Shown here: positions 8,133 to 19,000 of the stretch, one piece after another
How the letters are laid out: each line of letters opens with the position of its first letter
Position numbering within the stretch: the first letter of the stretch is position 1
From: a bacterium
GTDB lineage: Bacteria; Cyanobacteriota; Vampirovibrionia; Obscuribacterales; JAKAZS01
DNA length: 41,677 nt
Direction of reading: 5' to 3'
NCBI GenBank assembly: GCA_021815785.1
Contig: JAKAZS010000015.1
Coordinates: 1-41,677, forward strand
Program-made: the position numbers and the translations under genes
The notes under the pieces: model-generated
What the model was told of the DNA's origin: nothing
What the model saw: only the letters and a program-made list of their open reading frames with translations
Databases searched by the model: none

Positions 8133-11100
8133 ATGAACTCAGAAAATTCTAGCATACCAAAGTCAGACCTTGCTACCGTAGATTCAGCCCAATCAAATTT
8201 ACCAGTTATTAACCAACATGGGTTTAATATATCAGCCTGGTCCATAGAACACCCTTATACCATAGGTGCATTTTATCTGGGCATTATTTTACTGGCTATT
8301 ATTGCCATTGGCTTTTATATGCCTAAACGACTAATGCCTTACGTGGAAAGTCCAATGATTGCTATCGTAACTATGCAACAAGGGCTAGCTGCTCAGGAAA
8401 TGGAAACGTACATTAGTAAGCCAATTGAAGAACGTATGGTTGATATCAAAGGTGTTCGCTATATTCGTTCAACTTCACAGGAAGGTTTTTCGATGGTATC
8501 ATTGGAATTTCCTTATGGTACTGATATGAAGGCAGCACAAGTTGAAGTTCAAGCTTTAATGACGGTTGTCCAAGCTAATTTACCAGTTACCGGCGCGAAC
8601 TTAAAACCATCCTGGGTATTATTAATCGATCCCCTTAATTTACCAGTACTTACTTTTAACTTAAAGGCTAAAGGCTGGGATATGGTTCAACTTCGACAGT
8701 TAGCCGATAATCAGATTACCAATAGACTTAAGAAAATTCCTAATGTTTGGTCAATTTATGCCTTTGGTGGATATAAGCGTCAATTACAGGTACTGATTGA
8801 CCGACAGAAATTAAATGCTTATGGCTTATCAATCTTAGACGTTCGTGATGCTATCGACAAACAAAATGTAGCTAAGCCAGCTGGCCGGTTAACCTATAAA
8901 AATCAAGAATCAATAGTTAGAATTGATTCGCTAGCCCATGGTCCAAAAGATTTGGAAAATTATGTCATTAATGCCAAAAACGATAAAATTATTTATGTAA
9001 AAGATTTAGCCAAAGTTATTGATACTTATTGGGAGAAACGTTCTGCTTACCACCACGTGCATGATCAAAAAATTGATACTGGTATTGAAATTAGCATAAT
9101 TCAAACACCCCAAGCTAGTTCTCCGCAAGTAATTCAAGGGGTAATGCAGGAAATTGCCCACCTCGAAAAAGACTATCCGGGTATTCATTTTGAAAAATCC
9201 TACGATAATTCCCATTTTGTTAATATCTTAATGAAAAACGTATTAGAAGAGCTTAGCATGGCAATATTATTGACCGGAATTATGGTGGTCTTATTCCTCG
9301 GGAATTGGCGTGGAACATTTATATCCATGATTACTATTCCCATATCGCTATCCATGGCAGTATTAATGTTAATTCCTTTGGGGCTAACTTTAGATAGTTC
9401 AACCTTAATTGGCCTACTTTTATCTATAGGACGTCTTGTAGATGATTCAATTATTGACATTCATTCAATTGAGCGGCATTTACAAATGGGTAAGCCTCCT
9501 AAACTAGCTACTATCGATGGCATTACTGAAGTAAGATTGGCTGTAGCATCTTCAACATTAGTGCTTATTCTGGCTTTGACTCCTTTATTACTGTGTGGTG
9601 GTATTGTTCAAGAAATGTTTATTGGACTAGTCTGGCCAATAATTTTTGGTTTAATAGCATCATTTTTAGTATCACTAACTTTAACGGCAGTATTAGCGGA
9701 AAAATTATTATTAGCTCCAAATAATTCATCTCAGCATAAATCCGAATTTTTTCTAGCTAAATATTTTCGTATTATGGTGCTAGAACCTTTTAACCAAATG
9801 TTAATACGATTAGAAAAAGGTTATGGTCATTTAATAGCCTGGATGCTTAAACATCGTTTTGTAAATATGACACGTATTTTAGCTACGATTATTGTTGGCA
9901 TAACTTTTTACAATTTTATTGGCAGTGAAATGATGCCTTTAGCCGATGTTGGTCAAGCTTATGGTGTCTTAGAAGTTCAGCCGGGACTATCATTTAAGCG
10001 AACCGAAGCGATAACTTATCAAGTAGAACAAATCATGCTTACATACCCTGAAATCAAGCACGTATCAACCGAAATTGGCTATGATCCTGGTGGAACCTAT
10101 TATAACGGCTATAATATGCCTAGCGTTAATTATGCTACATTTATGATCACCTTAAATGATAAAGATGAACGAAAACGAACAATTTGGGATGTGATCGATG
10201 GCGTGCAAGATACTGCTGTAAAAACAATTGCGGGAATTCGTCGCTTACAAATTAAAGAAATGGGATCAGATGTGATGGCTAGTTCGCAGGCGCCCATTTC
10301 CATATTAGTAACTGGATTAGATGAAAAAATTCTTACTAAAATGAGTCAACAAGTTGCTGAAATTGCAACTCATACAGTCGGAATGCATCAGGTGGCAACC
10401 GACTGGTCTTTAAATAAACCTAATTGGAATATAAAAGTTGACTCACGTAGAGCCCAGGAAATTGGTTTGACACCATGGCAAATTGCTGAACAAGGTTATT
10501 TCGCTATAACCGGAGCTAATGCCAATGAATATTACCGTTTACCTAATCTTAGGCAAAGCACTGTTTACCTACGTTATGCTGAAACTCAAAGGGAAGATCA
10601 ACATAATCTTGCCTTGATGACTGTAACAACAGCTACGGGAAAACAGGTGCCTTTAAATACGGTAGCTCAGCTAATTTATCAAAATGTACCCAATATTATC
10701 AATCATGATCAAATGAGAAAGGCTATTACAGTTATGGGTTACTATCGTAAAAATAGCTCTCCATCAATGGATTTATCTATGGATATAATGATGAAAGCAA
10801 TGTCGAAATTAAATTGGCCACCAGGTTATACTATTGAAATGCGTGGTGATATGACCCAAATGATGGATGCCTTTGCCAGACTTTTAACCGGCTTACAGTT
10901 AGCAATTATTTTTATATTCCTGGTATTGATAGCACAATTTCGTGGTTTTATCCAGCCATTGCAAATGATTTTTTCCTTACCGTTAGAACTATCAGGTGTA
11001 TTTATTGCTTTATGGATTGCGCACCAGGCATTTTCCAGTGTTGCGATTATGGCCGTAATCATATTGACAGGTATGGACATAACTACAGCTATTTTACTTA

Positions 11101-11408
11101 TCGATCAGATCTTACGCTTGCGCCGTGAAGGAATGTCCCGCGATGCGGCAATTATTAAAGCATGTCCCATGCGGCTTAGGCCAATTTTAATGACATCGGT
11201 AATAACTATTATTGTTATGTTACCAGTATCACTATTTCCTAAAACCGGTATGGATGCTTATTCACCATTAGGCACAGTAATTATTGGTGGCTTAACAATG
11301 GGAACAATTTTAAGCTTATTGGATATTCCGATTATGCATACATATATTGACGACATTGTAACCTGGATAAATCAAAAATTTAATTTTTCAAAAGGTATAA
11401 ATCAATGA
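8133..11408 (+). CDS. RND-family efflux pump, inner-membrane subunit
   Basis: This 1091-residue proton-driven resistance-nodulation-division transporter of AcrB/CusA architecture has a roughly 40-residue N-terminal extension before TM1, two large periplasmic loops and about 12 membrane spans. The TM4 motif is GRLVDDSIIDIHSIERH with Asp437 and Asp438, like drug-type (HAE) pumps. The TM10 stretch reads LTGMDITTAILLIDQ (978-992): the lysine that completes the AcrB proton relay is replaced by Thr984, with Asp982 and Asp991 nearby. MRLRPILMTS follows, as is usual in the superfamily. It starts directly after the adaptor stop and its TGA overlaps the channel ATG (ATGA). Operon context suggests a metal or another soft cationic substrate, but the TM4 motif is not typical of CusA, so the substrate remains open. 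Confidence 0.93.
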   Translation: MNSENSSIPKSDLATVDSAQSNLPVINQHGFNISAWSIEHPYTIGAFYLGIILLAIIAIGFYMPKRLMPYVESPMIAIVTMQQGLAAQEMETYISKPIEERMVDIKGVRYIRSTSQEGFSMVSLEFPYGTDMKAAQVEVQALMTVVQANLPVTGANLKPSWVLLIDPLNLPVLTFNLKAKGWDMVQLRQLADNQITNRLKKIPNVWSIYAFGGYKRQLQVLIDRQKLNAYGLSILDVRDAIDKQNVAKPAGRLTYKNQESIVRIDSLAHGPKDLENYVINAKNDKIIYVKDLAKVIDTYWEKRSAYHHVHDQKIDTGIEISIIQTPQASSPQVIQGVMQEIAHLEKDYPGIHFEKSYDNSHFVNILMKNVLEELSMAILLTGIMVVLFLGNWRGTFISMITIPISLSMAVLMLIPLGLTLDSSTLIGLLLSIGRLVDDSIIDIHSIERHLQMGKPPKLATIDGITEVRLAVASSTLVLILALTPLLLCGGIVQEMFIGLVWPIIFGLIASFLVSLTLTAVLAEKLLLAPNNSSQHKSEFFLAKYFRIMVLEPFNQMLIRLEKGYGHLIAWMLKHRFVNMTRILATIIVGITFYNFIGSEMMPLADVGQAYGVLEVQPGLSFKRTEAITYQVEQIMLTYPEIKHVSTEIGYDPGGTYYNGYNMPSVNYATFMITLNDKDERKRTIWDVIDGVQDTAVKTIAGIRRLQIKEMGSDVMASSQAPISILVTGLDEKILTKMSQQVAEIATHTVGMHQVATDWSLNKPNWNIKVDSRRAQEIGLTPWQIAEQGYFAITGANANEYYRLPNLRQSTVYLRYAETQREDQHNLALMTVTTATGKQVPLNTVAQLIYQNVPNIINHDQMRKAITVMGYYRKNSSPSMDLSMDIMMKAMSKLNWPPGYTIEMRGDMTQMMDAFARLLTGLQLAIIFIFLVLIAQFRGFIQPLQMIFSLPLELSGVFIALWIAHQAFSSVAIMAVIILTGMDITTAILLIDQILRLRREGMSRDAAIIKACPMRLRPILMTSVITIIVMLPVSLFPKTGMDAYSPLGTVIIGGLTMGTILSLLDIPIMHTYIDDIVTWINQKFNFSKGINQ

Positions 11409-12925
11409 ATGAATTTTTCCATAACTTTATTATTACCATGATTAAACTAAGGATAAGAAGCAATTCCAATATGGCTAATCGAGTATGCCGGACAATAATA
11501 ATTATATGTTACCTTAGTTATTGTTTAACATCATCAAGCATACAAGCTAATACCAATATCAATAATCAATCTTCCCTAAACCCTTATGCTGTTACATCAA
11601 CTAGTGATATTGAAACTAGTAATCCAATCAAATTAACCGTTGTCCAAAATGCTCCATCGTTTGATTTACCGCAAATAACTGGACCACTTAGTCTCGCCCA
11701 AGCCGTGAACATTGCCCTGAAAAACAATTTAAGTTTACGCTTATCTAAGCAAACTTGGCAGGCTTCATCCTTTTTAGTTCGGGCTGCTTTAGCCAAATTT
11801 GGTCCAGCTAGCTCATTTAACACTTGGTATGCTAATTCTTCATTAAGTCAAATGTTATTTTATCCAAATAATACTCAAGTCAATCCGACAACAATGCAGC
11901 CCATTGTCAAAGGTTCATCGTTAGCCTTACTCTTTGTAGCTACCCAGCCAATTTTTACAGGTGGCTTGCTTATGGGTGGATATAGAATGGCTCAAGCTAA
12001 AGAAAAACAATTACGGGAAGGTTTTCATGAAGATAGGCTTACAACAGCATTAAAGGTTAAAGAAGCATATTATAATGCTGCCTTTAATCAGGCTAAGTTA
12101 AAAGTTGATTCTGACTATGTAAAATTTCGTCAAATTAGTACCAGTAATATGAAAGAGCGCTACTTAGATGGTAAAACTCCAAAAGCAGATTATTTAAGAG
12201 AAGAAGCTGAATTAGCTAAAGCTCGGCAACAAATTAATGATGATTACCGTGATTTTAATACTAATTTATTAAATTTAAAAGTAGCCATGGGTTTAAATAT
12301 TGGCTCGCCAATATCCTTAAACGATTGTCTTAGTGAAAATGAAGGAAATGGAGATGTATCAACATATTTAATTGAGGCACAAAAATCTCGCCCTGAGTTA
12401 AAACAGGCTGATGCCTTAATTGATGAAATGAAAGGAAATAAACTGGTTAAACGAAGTTCTTATTTACCACAAATTGGTCTGTATGGTGGTAGTTCTAATA
12501 TTACAGGCAATTCACCTGATGGCAATGCTCAAGGAAAATGGGGTGGGTTTATTGGTGTTATGGCTGGTATTACGCTTTTTGATTCTGGGCTTAGATTAAA
12601 TGAATTGCGGGCAGCTAATGTTGAATTACGTAAAGCTAAAATTATTAAACAGGATGCTGAATTAAAAGTTGCTCAACAAGTAGCGCAAGCCTGGATTGAC
12701 CTTGACTTGGCTAAACGTAATATAGATCTTGCCAAATCTCAGGTTATTTCAGCTAAAGAAGACCAACGATTATTTCACGAGCGATTTCTTATAGGTAAAT
12801 CAATAGCACTGGAAGATTTTGAGGCTACGGTCAAATTGTTTAGGGCAAAACTTGCGGTTATTGAAAGTATATATAAATATAAACTTGCTGAAGCCAATTT
12901 AAAGCGAGCAAGTGGGCAAATTTAA
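11405..12925 (+). CDS. TolC-family outer-membrane efflux channel
   Basis: This 506-residue protein completes the tripartite pump. It contains the two TolC/OEP repeats: LSLAQAVNIALKNNLSLRLS (about 98-117), then long amphipathic helices with Ala/Lys/Glu-rich heptads, and a second half from about LIEAQKSRPELKQADALI to the final KLAEANLKRASGQ. Beta-strand segments such as IGLYGGSSNIT and KWGGFIGVMAGITLFDSG are typical. The ATG overlaps the pump stop (ATGA), favouring coupled initiation. An internal ATG at 11471 would give a more conventional signal peptide (MANRVCRTIIIICYLSYCL), so the first 22 residues may not be part of the protein. It is the last gene of the operon and converges on the giant surface-protein gene. 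Confidence 0.92.
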   Translation: MNEFFHNFIITMIKLRIRSNSNMANRVCRTIIIICYLSYCLTSSSIQANTNINNQSSLNPYAVTSTSDIETSNPIKLTVVQNAPSFDLPQITGPLSLAQAVNIALKNNLSLRLSKQTWQASSFLVRAALAKFGPASSFNTWYANSSLSQMLFYPNNTQVNPTTMQPIVKGSSLALLFVATQPIFTGGLLMGGYRMAQAKEKQLREGFHEDRLTTALKVKEAYYNAAFNQAKLKVDSDYVKFRQISTSNMKERYLDGKTPKADYLREEAELAKARQQINDDYRDFNTNLLNLKVAMGLNIGSPISLNDCLSENEGNGDVSTYLIEAQKSRPELKQADALIDEMKGNKLVKRSSYLPQIGLYGGSSNITGNSPDGNAQGKWGGFIGVMAGITLFDSGLRLNELRAANVELRKAKIIKQDAELKVAQQVAQAWIDLDLAKRNIDLAKSQVISAKEDQRLFHERFLIGKSIALEDFEATVKLFRAKLAVIESIYKYKLAEANLKRASGQI

Positions 12926-12982
12926 GCCCTGAGATGCCATTCTTGATTAGCAATTTGGCAAAATGTTAACAGCCAAATATGC

Positions 12983-13008
12983 TTACTAATTAATCTGATA
13001 ATTAGTAA
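12983..13008. terminator. Perfect 10-bp inverted repeat between convergent genes, possible bidirectional terminator
   Basis: TTACTAATTA (12983-12992) and TAATTAGTAA (12999-13008) form a perfect 10-bp stem with a 6-base loop. A second, weaker pair, TTTGGC/GCCAAA, lies just left of it (about 12955-12976). The position, between the 3' ends of the channel gene and the giant surface-protein gene, fits a terminator. Neither strand shows a long T tract after the stem, so it is not a textbook intrinsic terminator. Confidence 0.45.
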
Positions 13009-13018
13009 AGTCCAAACC

Positions 13019-16000
13019 TTAGCGGTAAGCAGTTAATTTGGGTGATTGCATTAGTGTATAAGCGCCTTTATTGCTAGTGCTTTGCATAATAACTGAGCTG
13101 GTTTTAAGTAATTGTTGGGATAAATTTCTCATTAACTTGTCATTATTCTTAAACATTGCTTTTAAAGGTTTGATAGCCATTATGGTACTTGGAATTGAAA
13201 AATCAGTTACAAATATTGAGGCATTTTTATAATTAATGGCTTTAATGTTGCGGTAACCAATTTTTCTTGCCAAATTAACTACAGTAAAATCATTAATATT
13301 TTTAAAAGTACTTAACGTAACTTGTTGGCCAGGATTAAGCTTAAATTTATGATTAGTGGCATTGACAATAACACTATCCTTATTTTGATCATGCAGATTG
13401 TATATTGCTAGATTATTTTTATCAGTTAAAATTAAAACTAAACTGCCTTTTTTAAGTGTAATTGTAGTTTGAAGTTTTCCTTGTGGATATATAGTCAATT
13501 CATGACTGCTATATATTAAAGAACTACCAGGATAAATAATTAATGAATGTTGGTCAAGGTTTTCCTTGACCAATTTAAGATTATTAATTGGAGAGGATAC
13601 TTTACTTGAGCTACGATAATCATTACTATAGGCTGTATAACTAATTGGTAAAATAAAAGCTGTATTATCAAGACTGTCGTTGTCGTTAGCAAGGTCTAAA
13701 TTATCATTTGCTAGTGAATTAAGACTGTGTTTATTAACCATATTATTTAAATCAGTGCGGTTTAAATTATTGCCAGTCAGATTACTTAAACTTTGATAGT
13801 TTGTAAATTGATCTAAATTAATTACATTAGAATTATTTATTGAAGAAGTTAAATTGGTATTGCTAGAATTAGTAATATTATTGGTATTACTGAAATTACC
13901 TGGATTAACTAGGCTAATGACTATTGGTGGATCCGCAGTAATCTTATCATTGCCGCCTAAAATAATAGCTGTTGAAGGTAAAGAACCAGTATTAAAGGCA
14001 ATATTTTGGCCATCTGCAAAAAGTATATTACCACTAGCTTTTGCTTGAATACCATTATTGCCAAAATAAACATTACCGCTACCAGCCGTTTGCACAGTAA
14101 TATTTGCTGGATTTGGATTAGTGGTATTAGTTTGACTGAAGCTGCCAATATTAAAGGTAACATAGCCTGAACTTGTTGAAGTTGATTTAGATAGGATTAA
14201 ATCATTTGCAGCAAAATTAATGGCTCCGGCTAACGTATTATTGTTTTGTAAAACAATTGCTCCATTGTTGGTAGTTAAATCGATACCAGTAGTATTGCCA
14301 ACTTTTAAAACACCATTAGCGATTAAGTTGATATTGCTGTTAGCTACAGTAGTTCCAGCTCCAGTCCCAATTGAGCCAAAAACCGTTAAATTACCGTTAG
14401 TATTAAAAGTAAAACTAGCTCCTGATTGTCCACCAAAAATACCTGAATTGGCAGCTTCATCATAGATATTCACAAAACCATTAGCGCTAGATGTTGAAGC
14501 TGCAACCAGTCCACTATTTATTAATAACTGACTACCAGCACCAATAGCTCCACCACCAGTGACTAAAGCAACATTGGGCGCATTCATGATAGCATTAGTG
14601 GCGGATTGAGCAATATAGGCAGATTGAGAGGCTGTCAGGAAAATAAAGTCATTAGAAATTATATTAGCTTCATTATAAATACCGTAACCATTATTTGCAT
14701 CAAATGCCTGAATAGCAATAATCTGAGCACTTACTTGCCCGGCTGTGACATTACCACCATGATCAATTTGAGCATAAATACTTAAAGGTCCAGCGGTATT
14801 AAATTTAAACACTCCACCAAGCCCAGTACTACCAGCCTGTAGGCTGGCCTGACTAGCCTGCAGTATTGTGTTGTTGGTATATAAATCATTTACGTAAACA
14901 CTAGAACCAGTACCATAACTTTGTAAACCAATATCGGCAGAATTTACTTGAATTAAACTAGTTGAGCTACCAATACCGGTTGTACCTGTAAATGAATATA
15001 ATCCTAGTACTGGAGCCGTTATTGTTCCAGATGCAGTAATATTGCCAGTTTGATAAACGTAAAAATTGCCTTGAGTTGCTGAAGTACCAAAATTTAAGTT
15101 ACTGCTGGTATTACTGATGCCAACCGAAAGTGGTGCACTAAAGACAATATTGTTAGCTTGCGTTGTTAATGGTTGGGCGCCACCAACACCAAAGCCAATT
15201 TCACCAGTGCTGCTTACTAATGACAGGCTGTTTGCAATAATAACGCCATTAGATCCAGTTGTTAAATAACCCGAAGCATTAAATATGTCTGTACCGGTAG
15301 CAATACCAACTTGAGCATTTACCGTTAAAGCCCCACCATTATTGGTATATAAAATTAAATTAGGTACGGTTATATTACCAATAACTGTTAAATTGCCAGT
15401 ATTAGATAGGCTAAAGGTATTAGCTAAACTTAAACTGTTTAAATTTAAATTACCGTTGTTTGCAATAAAAGCACTGGCTTGATTGGATATAGTTAATGAT
15501 TGAGTTGATAAAAGTATATTATTAGTATTGCTGCCGATATTGCCGGTAACTGAAGCCAAGTTAACAGTTGGAGCCGTTAATAAGCCAGCGGTTTGGGTAA
15601 TGGTTCCACTGCCATCAGCCGTTAAATTTATTAATCCAGAAACTCCACTTGCCGTAACATTATTTGAAATACTAATTGAACCATTACTGCCAGAGGTTGC
15701 CGTAAAATTAATTGAACTTACGGCAGTAACCGACCCAGCAATAGCTGAATTACCTGCAGAATTAACCATTAAACTACCATCACTGGTTAATTTGCCTGTT
15801 GCGCCAAGTAAAAATAGAGGCTGGGTCTGACTGGTATTGGTAGTGGTAATATTAATTACTCCAGCAGATCCACCACCAATACTGGTAAACTGTTCGGTGC
15901 CATTAATCACAACCTGGGCAGCTGTACTGGAACTGGATAAATTAATATCTACGGCATTAGCTGATGTTAAACCACTAAAAGTGACAGTAACATTACTGGG

Positions 16001-19000
16001 AATATTTTCAGCGGTAATGTTAGTTAAATTATCGGTATTATTTAAAATAATATTACCACCAGTAGCTACACCAGAACCATTTACTATTAATGTTCCACCA
16101 ATTTTACCTTGAGACTGGAGCGTTGTTATAGCGCTGGTTGCTGTAGAATTTGTCAAATCCAGACTAGTAATATTTATCACACTATTAACTGGACTACTAT
16201 TAATCGTAACACCACCACCTAAAGTAATTGGCGTTGAACTTGACCCTCCAGCAAATAAAACGTTATAGGTATTAGCATTTATCGTATTATTAGGTGAATT
16301 GGCGGTTATACCATTTGTTCCATAATAGACATTGGCAGCATTGGTTAAATTAGTGATAACATTAGTTGGATTAGTAGTGTTAGTCCCAGAACTGGGTATT
16401 GTTCCGTTTACAATAATGACTTCATTATTATTAACTGGCACAAACGATGGTGTATAACCAGACAAGGTGGCATTAGCGCCAATAGCAATACTACCCGAAC
16501 TTGTACTGGAATTATTTATTTCTAAAATACCATCACCAGCAGTTATAGTAGATCCATTATTAATGGTAATATTGCCACCAGCTGTGGTAATAAAAATAGC
16601 GCTATTAGAAATTAAATTACTAATAACAAAATTACCGGCATTTGTACTGGTCGAAAGCCCCACAACATTAGGTCCAGTTATTGTTGTCCCCGGGCTCATG
16701 GTAATTGTATTAGTATTTTTATCATTAAGTATTGAAACTGCTGCTGCTGAAATGTTGGTATCTATATTAACCGTACTACCTGTAGCTATTGAAAGATTAT
16801 TATCATTAGCCTGAACCTGAAACTGGCCAGCTGCCGTACCAAAAGTAATAGTATTGGTATTTCCGACTGTATCACCAATATTTAAAGTTAAGTTATAAGT
16901 GCTTATAGGAGTTGTTCCATTAGCTACAAAAGTTAAATTATTAGGATCGGTTAAGGCGGGCGCCTGAATAAACAATAAACCAGCATCACCATTAGAGGCT
17001 GGCTGAACCGAAATTGTTATGGCTGAAGTGGTAATAGTCCCACTGGCAAATATATTTAATGAATTAGTATTAATTGGCTGACTAGAGGTAAATAAATTCC
17101 CTAGATTTAAATTTTGATTAATCCCAGTTGAAGCGCCAATAGTAACGGATACCGGTGCCAGGTAAGATCCAGTGCCTGCAAAGGTTAAAACTGGTGTACC
17201 AGATGAAGATCCGGCAGTTACAGTTAAATTCTGACAACTTATGCTACCATTATTATTAAGTTCACTTATATCGTTAAAATTAATTTTATTAGCCAAAACA
17301 GTAACTCCAGAATTAATATTAACCTGTTCCGAATTAACCGGTTGAGTGGCAAACTGTAAAGTACCACTAATACTAGAATCACCTAAGCCAGCAGCTCCAG
17401 TAGTTATATAGTCATTAATATAGGCATTGCCGGTTGTGTCATTAACGGTTACATTAGGACTGGCCACGATAATTCCCGTAGCGTTAGAACCAATATCACC
17501 ATTTATGGTTGTGAAATTAACATTATTAGCAACAATGCCAATATTTAATCCAGGTGAAGCCGTTATAGCACCAGATCCACTAGTAGTAAAGTTTAAAGTG
17601 TTAAATGGTGCTAATTGTGTATAACTAGTCGGATAGGTTCCATTAACATAACCACCTATCGCAGCACCAATATTAATTGAACCGCTGGTTGAATTAGTCA
17701 TGGTTAAATTAAAATTAGCATTGGTTCCAATAATCGCATCTATATGACCAGATAATTGAACATTGGGGGCATCAAGTGAGACGGATGATGCTGAATCTGA
17801 TATATAGACATTTCCTGTTGTTAATGCTGTATTAGTAAATTGATCGAGTCCAGTGTATACACTATTCATCCCAGTTACCAGGCCAATATTAGATGCATTA
17901 ATATATAAAGGACTACCAGCGCTGCCTATATTACCGCCATTAGTGTAAAAATCGACATATCCAGATGTTAAAACTGTTGCTGAACTAGAACTGTTAATAT
18001 TTAACATACCTCTCCCGCTAGTAAAATAGGCTGATAATAATATTATATTAGCGTTATTATCAGATCCTGTCGTAATATTGCCCAGAATATTAATTGTTGA
18101 AATATTTGTATTATTTATGGCAAATACATAATTACCATTAACCGTAGAGGGTTCAAGATTAACAATAGGATTTATTGCAACAACATAGGCACTAGCTCCA
18201 GTTGTATTTACCGTTAAATATGTTGTATCGACACTAATTACTGTTGCCTGTGATAAACCAGCTGGACCTTGACTACTGGTTCCTATTGTTCCAATACTAC
18301 CAGTTTGACTGCTTAAATTAACATTGCCAGCGGTTAAGACAAATGGAGGCGTTGATCCACTACCAGTTGAATTACTGATTATACCAGCACCACTATCGCT
18401 TAAAATAATTGTATTAACTCCTGTATCCGATCCAGCTGTAATATTGCCATTTAAAATTATATTACCACCAGTAGAACTTGCTGTGTTAGCTGTAATAGTG
18501 CCTGTCGGCGTACCAGTTGGATCAATGGTTAAGGTTAAAGTATTGGGATTAGCAGCATAAATGCTTACATTACCACCAGTGCCAGAGCCACCAGTGGTAG
18601 TTATGCTACCTAGATTAATGGCTGTCCCAGTTGTAGCACCAGCTATTAAAGTCACATTGCCATTACTGCCAGTTCCCGTACCACCAGTTGCTATATTATA
18701 TACATTCGTCCCATTACTGGTAAGTACAGATCCCCCCGTACTTCCATTAGCAATAGCAATTAAAGTCACATTACCACCATTAGAATTAGTACCATTGCCA
18801 GCTGTTTCAATAACTGGATTATTAGTAGCTAAGCTGTTATTAGTTACCAGATCAATATTACCGCCAGTATTATTGGATGTGGCACCCAAATTTACCGTTA
18901 TTGAACTAACGGTAGCAGTTCCAGGTGGTAAACTGGTTGTATTAGTATTTCCGAATGACGTTATATTTGTTCCAAGCCCAGCAATCATGAGTAAATTACC

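Noticed and set aside
8133-11408. Naming the pump cusA or czcA.
   Set aside because: The TM4 double Asp is not the CusA/CzcA pattern, so a gene symbol would claim too much.
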